Under the pieces are notes generated by a model. That model saw only the letters and a program-made list of their open reading frames with translations, searched no databases and had not been told where the DNA came from. A program made the position numbers and the translations under genes. 20,479 nt of DNA from NCBI GenBank assembly GCA_003427395.1, contig BFEA01000489.1, positions 1,156,505 to 1,176,983 on the forward strand, given 5' to 3'. Every line of letters starts with the position of its first letter. Within the stretch, counting starts at the first letter, position 1. This DNA comes from Chara braunii. Taxonomy: Eukaryota; Streptophyta; Charophyceae; Charales; Characeae. Positions 16,479 to 20,479 of the stretch are shown here, piece after piece.

Positions 16479-17729
16479 TTGTGCGGGGGTTTGTGGGTGG
16501 AAGTCCGACAGCTATTGGCCTTGTGGAAAAAAATAAGTTGGACCAATCTAGCTACCTTTTCAGTCCACATTGGAGACGCTAGTGGCATGAGATTCTCGAG
16601 GACTTGGAGGGAGCCCTTATTGGAAGTGGAAAGAAAGTTCGAAGAGGACTCTAGGTATCTGGGTACGCCACTGACATCTAGGACACACCTCGTGAAGACC
16701 CGATTTTGGGATAGAACGGGAGAGTACGAGGAGACTTTGCACCAAACTCTGAGAGGGGACAGAGAAGCCGGTCGTGCTAAGTGCGAGGACTCGTTGGTCG
16801 AGGCCGCGGCGAGGTTGGCAGACGTAAGGTGAGGCTCTTATGATTAGATACGAGAGGGGGGACCCCTACGGTACCTTGGATAGGGTTTGGACGTGGGGAG
16901 GGAGATATGGAGTGACTCTCCCGAGAGTTAGAGGGGAAGGAGAGGTAACTACCGAGTTCTTCAAAATTTACGAGCAGGAGACAGTGGTCAGGTTCTCTGT
17001 AGCGTCCGAGGGGAACAGTTGCACGAGAAAGGCAGAAATATTTTTNTCCCCTAACGCTCGGCTAATCTTCGCAACTGAATTAGCGGAAGGGAGGGACCCT
17101 CTAGGCATCGCCGAAAGAGCCCTAGAACGAGTGCAGAGATTGAGGAAAGTTGGCACCGGGAACCCTNTGATTGATAAGGTAGAATACCGAGGGAGGACGG
17201 AAGTCTCGAGGGCAGCCCACGGGAGAACTTGGACCATCCCTACCTGGGCCTATCAACTACTCTATGCTGACGACGAGTCCGTGAGGAGAGTCCGATTGAG
17301 GGGTCAAGTGATAGAAAAATTCCCTCTGGGTGAAGAAGGGGGACACAAACTGTTCACCCAGTGCTGGGAGTCGGAAGAGGACACCGACTTCGAGTGGTGG
17401 GCACGCGTTGGGGAGTTTATCAAGCCCATGTTCTCCGAGCAGGCGGGTGAAGTGGACCGGGATCTGATTAGGAGGTGTGCGCAAGAAGGGATTAGGGGCG
17501 TCTCGGACCTTGAGATCGCGAATCTTGCATTGGGGTCAGCGAGGAGAAGAAACTGAGGGATTCTTGGTGGACGGTGACCAGCGAGGAGTCAGAAGGAGAA
17601 GGTGCTGACGAGGATTTTAGTGAGGAGAAGGGGGGATCGGAGGAGGAGAAGAACTCAGAGGATAACGGAGACAGTAGTGAGGAGAACGAGCCAGGAAGTA
17701 ACGCGGGCNATAGTGAGGGAAGCGACTAG
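16479..17729 (+). pseudogene. Unrecognised ORF upstream of gag, with acidic C-terminus (element D)
   Basis: Three frames join with one-base shifts near 16830 and 17537 into a protein of about 380-415 residues. ATG 16587 is a plausible start (MRFSRTWREPLLEVERKFEE). The middle has WTWGGRYGVTLPRV, EFFKIYEQETVVRFSVASEG and WTIPTWAYQLLYADDESVRR. DSWWTVTSEES then opens a Ser/Glu/Asp-rich tail, ending SEGSD with TAG 17727-17729. An ATG in the same frame follows at 17748, so this looks like a separate ORF ahead of gag, or the N-terminal part of a longer Gag cut by a nonsense change. I know no matching domain. The YADDES tract is not in an RT context, so it is not an RT YXDD box. Confidence 0.6.
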
Positions 17730-17978
17730 AAATTGCCAATAGGGCGCATGGAGAGTGAAGTAGAGGCTGATCTCTTAAGTCCGCCGGAAGCCACTGAAAG
17801 AAGGGGGATAGTGAAGAGTCCCGAGTTGGGGGCGAGTCTAAGTAGGGTAGTGGAAGAAATGACAGAGGGGGCGGAGGCACTAGGTAGGGCCGAGGGGGGT
17901 TCGGAAATGGCTCCGGGGGAAAGACAAGCCTCGGAGGGGCAAAGGGCTGGCACGGAAGTGCGAGTGCACAGGGATGTG

Positions 17979-18503
17979 GGGCCGCGGGTGCTGGTGAACG
18001 AAGGGGTCGCCGAAGCCGCGAGAGGCGTTCCAGTGGAGTCCCGTTGGTCTGACCTAATGAATGCGGAAGCAAGAAAAGAAGACGCACAGGAATTTACTAG
18101 AGATAGACAGGCGTATCGACCACTTAGGAGGGAGGAAGAGGAGTGTTAGGACAGGAGAAACTTGAGAGAGGGGAGGTCAGCAGAGGCCGGCGGTGGGCCG
18201 TGGAGATGGGTTGAAAGGGTCCCGGAGGCTGTCATCAGTGAAACACAGGCCTTCGTGGGACCAAGAATTGGTGCAGAGATGCGAATGCTTGCGCGAGAAG
18301 GGGGTATCGAGGGCTCAAGGGGCCTTCCTATAGAGTCTCGGTGGGGGGATTTGNCGGANGCAAGAATGGGGGAAGCCCTAGAATTTCCAAGAGATAGGGT
18401 NGGGTACCGGCCACCCCGGAGAGAAGAGGAAGGGGGACCGAGTAGAAGGGGCCTTAGAGACGAGAGGCCGGCGGAGGCTGGCAGTAGGCCACGGAGGTGG
18501 GNC
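17979..18503 (+). repeat. In-frame internal duplication in element D gag
   Basis: Two diverged units encode the same order. Unit 1 (about 17979-18210) has GVPVESRWSDL, EFTRDRQAYRPLRREEE and AEAGGGPWRW. Unit 2 (about 18261-18503) has GLPIESRWGDL, EFPRDRXGYRPPRREEE and AEAGSRPRRW. The offset is 297 bases in the middle of the units (99 codons), so the frame is kept. Small indels change the offset towards both ends. The TAG at 18147 lies in unit 1. Confidence 0.85.
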
Positions 18504-19672
18504 GTAAGAGAAGCGGATGCTGCATGGGCTTCCAGCGAGATGACNGGCAGGAGTCAGGGGGTGGAGGCCTGGAGAAGCTTTAGGGGGCAGGGCCACGCTN
18601 GGTGGGAAACNNATTGGCCGGAAGAGCGGGGCCGCTACGGGGAAGACCCCTGGGAACCGCCGAGACCTCGGGGCCGGGTAGAGGAGCCGGATCCCTCGTG
18701 GTACAAGCCGTACGACCCGACAATCGATGGGCCAATGGAGGGTCCCTATTTTCGTCGGTACGACGACCGACGAGTCCCTTAATACCATGTCAACCTGGGT
18801 CTGGAGGCCCTTTTCTTCGACGGACAAGATGTGATTGGGTTCGTGGAGAAATGGGAAAGTTACGCTTACCGCAAGAGGTTCTCCGAGAGGGAGTGGATCG
18901 ACTATTGCATCCAGCACTCGGACCCCGAGTTAGACACCACGATCCGGGCTATCTACCCCTCGGACGGCCGGTGGAGGACCTTCAGGGCGAGCCTATTGCA
19001 GACCTTCGCCTGTGATGACCTAATCCCGACCATAGAAGGCTTGCAACGAATTACAAGGGGGGAACGAGAAAGTTTGGTGGCTTTCACCCGTAGGTTCAAG
19101 CGCCTGTCCCAAGCCCTAGTGGATAGGGGGATGCTGTCCGAAGTGGATAGGTGCATGATGTTCATGCTGCACCTGCCCGAGGAGAAAAGNAAAGAGGTCC
19201 TTGAAAAGGCCCCGAGGGATTCTGCCAATTTCGAGAAAGTCGCCGAAGTGGTTTTCACGGGGGGAGGAGTGGATGTGAGGGAGTACATGAAGAAGACCTT
19301 AGACATGGCACTCTGCAACATACGAGGCANGCGGAACGATGGTCCTAGGGGGAGCGATAGAACGCCCCGGTTCCACCTGTTCCCCGGTGGGGAGAACGGC
19401 CCACCGGATGGAGGAACGAATCGAGTGGCCAAGGAGGTTGGAGGAATGACCGGGATATAGGGGGGAATCNTGGTTCCGATTGGGGGAGTTCCCATTGGAA
19501 GGATGCTAAGGATGGAAGGTGGGGAGGTGCCCCTCAAGCAAGGGNCACTGGGCCGCGACCGGAGTTTAGGCCGCCACCACCACCGGCACCACCACCACTG
19601 GCTCCGCTTGCGCCTATAGCGGCAGCCACACAAGGGGGTCCGCGCCCCAACAATCCCCAAGCTCGAAGTGGG

Positions 19673-19714
19673 TGTGTCTACTGCAATGAAGAAAATCACA
19701 TCAAAAGGGATTGC
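19673..19714 (+). other. CCHC zinc knuckle of element D gag
   Basis: CVYCNEENHIKRDC fits CX2CX4HX4C exactly, the nucleocapsid-type knuckle that binds element RNA. It sits after a proline-rich linker and before a Lys-rich region, in a frame that stays open from about 19415 to 20257. Confidence 0.92.
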
Positions 19715-20479
19715 CCCTATCTCACTNAGGCCTTAAGGTTGGGGGTGGTCAAGCTAAATGAGAACAAATGGGTTGTGTGGGGAGATAGCGGAGAGGCGGT
19801 CTCCTTTTACCCATCAATGAAAGTGAACGTGGACAAAAGAGTAGCCCTTCAGGAGGCTAGACTGGGGAAGAAACCGGAAGTCGGAAGCTCCTCCAATGCT
19901 ACTCACATCCAAATGGTGGAGTCACCGGGAGGGTTGTCCATTAGGGAACCCCAAGTGTCAAGCATNAACTTCATAGATACCCAACCCAAGGAAGAGAGGC
20001 CCTGCCTAAGGGTGAGGACGCAGGTCGGAACCGAGACGTCCGAGAACCAAGCAAGCGTGCCGAAAGGAACGGAAGTAAGAAGCCGCGACAATGACCAGCC
20101 TATGGCCGATGCGATAGCGGTGGAAAAAAAGAAGGAAGAGCCCACCTCGCCAAAATCGCCTAAGAAAAAGGGGCCCAAAAAGTTCGAAATGAAGTGCACT
20201 CTAGATGAGATAGACACGGTAGCACCCCTTAGGAGAACCCTGATGCAACGTATGTAGTGCACACTTTTGGAATATCTAGCCGCGAGCAAAAGCGCCAGGG
20301 AGGAGCTCCTAAGCATTACAAGGAAGGTAAGAGTCCCGATCACTGGGGGACCCACGGTGCCGGTGGAAGGTCCAGCCAAGGAGGAAGTACAGGCCTCCCG
20401 CATTACCATGGAGGAACTACCTGCCAACTTCTTCTCGGGAGAAGAGGCCAAGAAATTCTATGTGTTAGGTAGCGGCCAG

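Larger units (their letters stand above)
16479..20479 (+). mobile_element. Element D: GC-rich Ty3/gypsy-like retrotransposon, truncated by window end
   Basis: GC-rich sequence with long, only lightly broken frames. An unrecognised ORF (16479-17729) is followed by a long gag with capsid domain (18783-19330), a proline-rich stretch, a CCHC knuckle (19673-19714) and a region just before the protease (to the window end). All 17 ambiguous bases of the window are here. With three in-frame stops and a few one-base shifts over 3 kb, it is much better preserved than elements A to C. The protease and pol should lie to the right. Assignment to Ty3-like elements rests on the gag and knuckle only. Confidence 0.72.
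17748..20479 (+). pseudogene. Long Gag region, running off the window (element D)
   Basis: From ATG 17748 one frame continues to 19460 with stops only at 18147 (TAG) and 18780 (TAA). The N-terminal half is Arg/Glu-rich, has an internal duplication and a W/P-rich end (WYKPYDPTIDGPMEGPYFRR). The capsid-like part runs 18783-19330: FFDGQDVIGFVEKWESYAYR, WRTFRASLLQTFACDDL, ESLVAFTRRFKRLSQALVD and FMLHLPEE. A frameshift around 19400-19450 leads to RPPPPPAPPPLAPLAPI, the knuckle, and KFEMKCTLDEIDTVAPLRRT. A TAG at 20255 (one transition from CAG) breaks it before EYLAASKSAREELLSITRKV and ANFFSGEEAKKFYVLGSG at the edge, where a protease would be expected next. Family role: RNA packaging and particle assembly. 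Confidence 0.78.

Noticed and set aside
17266-17283. YADDES tract as an RT YXDD catalytic box
   Set aside because: None of the flanking RT motifs (LDLKSGYHQ, GLTNAP) are present and the region lies upstream of gag.
17617-18087. Proline-rich 156-residue minus-strand ORF and other minus ORFs to 20451
   Set aside because: Shadows of the Gly/Arg/Glu-rich plus-strand gag of element D, with composition explained by GC content.
1-20479. CRISPR array, rRNA genes or bacterial operon structure
   Set aside because: No regularly spaced identical repeats with unique spacers, no rRNA-like conserved blocks and no ribosome binding site pattern. The content is eukaryotic transposon DNA.

Overview
The window is repeat-rich eukaryotic DNA. 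I find no intact protein-coding gene, and almost everything recognisable is a decayed transposable element. At least four Ty3/gypsy-type LTR retrotransposon fragments are present, together with one Mutator-like (MULE) transposase relic, one palindromic MITE nested inside a reverse transcriptase, and short tRNA-related and minisatellite repeats. The chromodomain-bearing Ty3 element and the plant-style MULE with a CCHC knuckle point to a plant or streptophyte alga with a large genome. My best guess is a charophyte such as Chara. That is an inference from the style of the element proteins and was not tested.

Layout. 1-500: a tRNA-derived, SINE-like head, then a 23-bp minisatellite built on TTGACC and a 24-bp tandem duplication. 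500-5101: element A (+), in the order gag knuckle, protease, RT, RNase H, integrase, chromodomain. It carries many stops and frameshifts, and a 521-bp palindromic MITE splits its RT. 5102-6180: GC-moderate, LTR-like sequence with a TATA-like and an AATAAA-like motif. 6362-8231: element B (-), an older AT-rich relic with gag, protease, a PR-RT linker and the N-terminal half of RT. 8232-8753: spacer between two divergent gag starts. 8754-9840: element C (+), a gag relic with a proline-rich minisatellite. 9841-11018: AT-rich DNA with a degenerate repeat family. 11019-13205: the MULE relic. 13206-15096: nothing coding. 15097-16178: an unidentified broken coding region. 16276-16476: a CGTACG-rich palindrome cluster and a poly-A run. 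16479-20479: element D (+), a GC-rich, younger-looking Ty3-like element with an unrecognised upstream ORF, a long gag and a CCHC knuckle. It runs off the right edge before its protease.

None of these genes forms an operating system today. Within each Ty3 element the order would once have given one Gag-Pol polyprotein: capsid and knuckle for packaging, protease for maturation, RT/RNase H for cDNA synthesis, and integrase plus chromodomain for targeted insertion. The most novel parts are the unrecognised ORF upstream of gag in element D, the palindromic MITE with AT flanks, and the unidentified 15.1-16.2 kb pseudogene.
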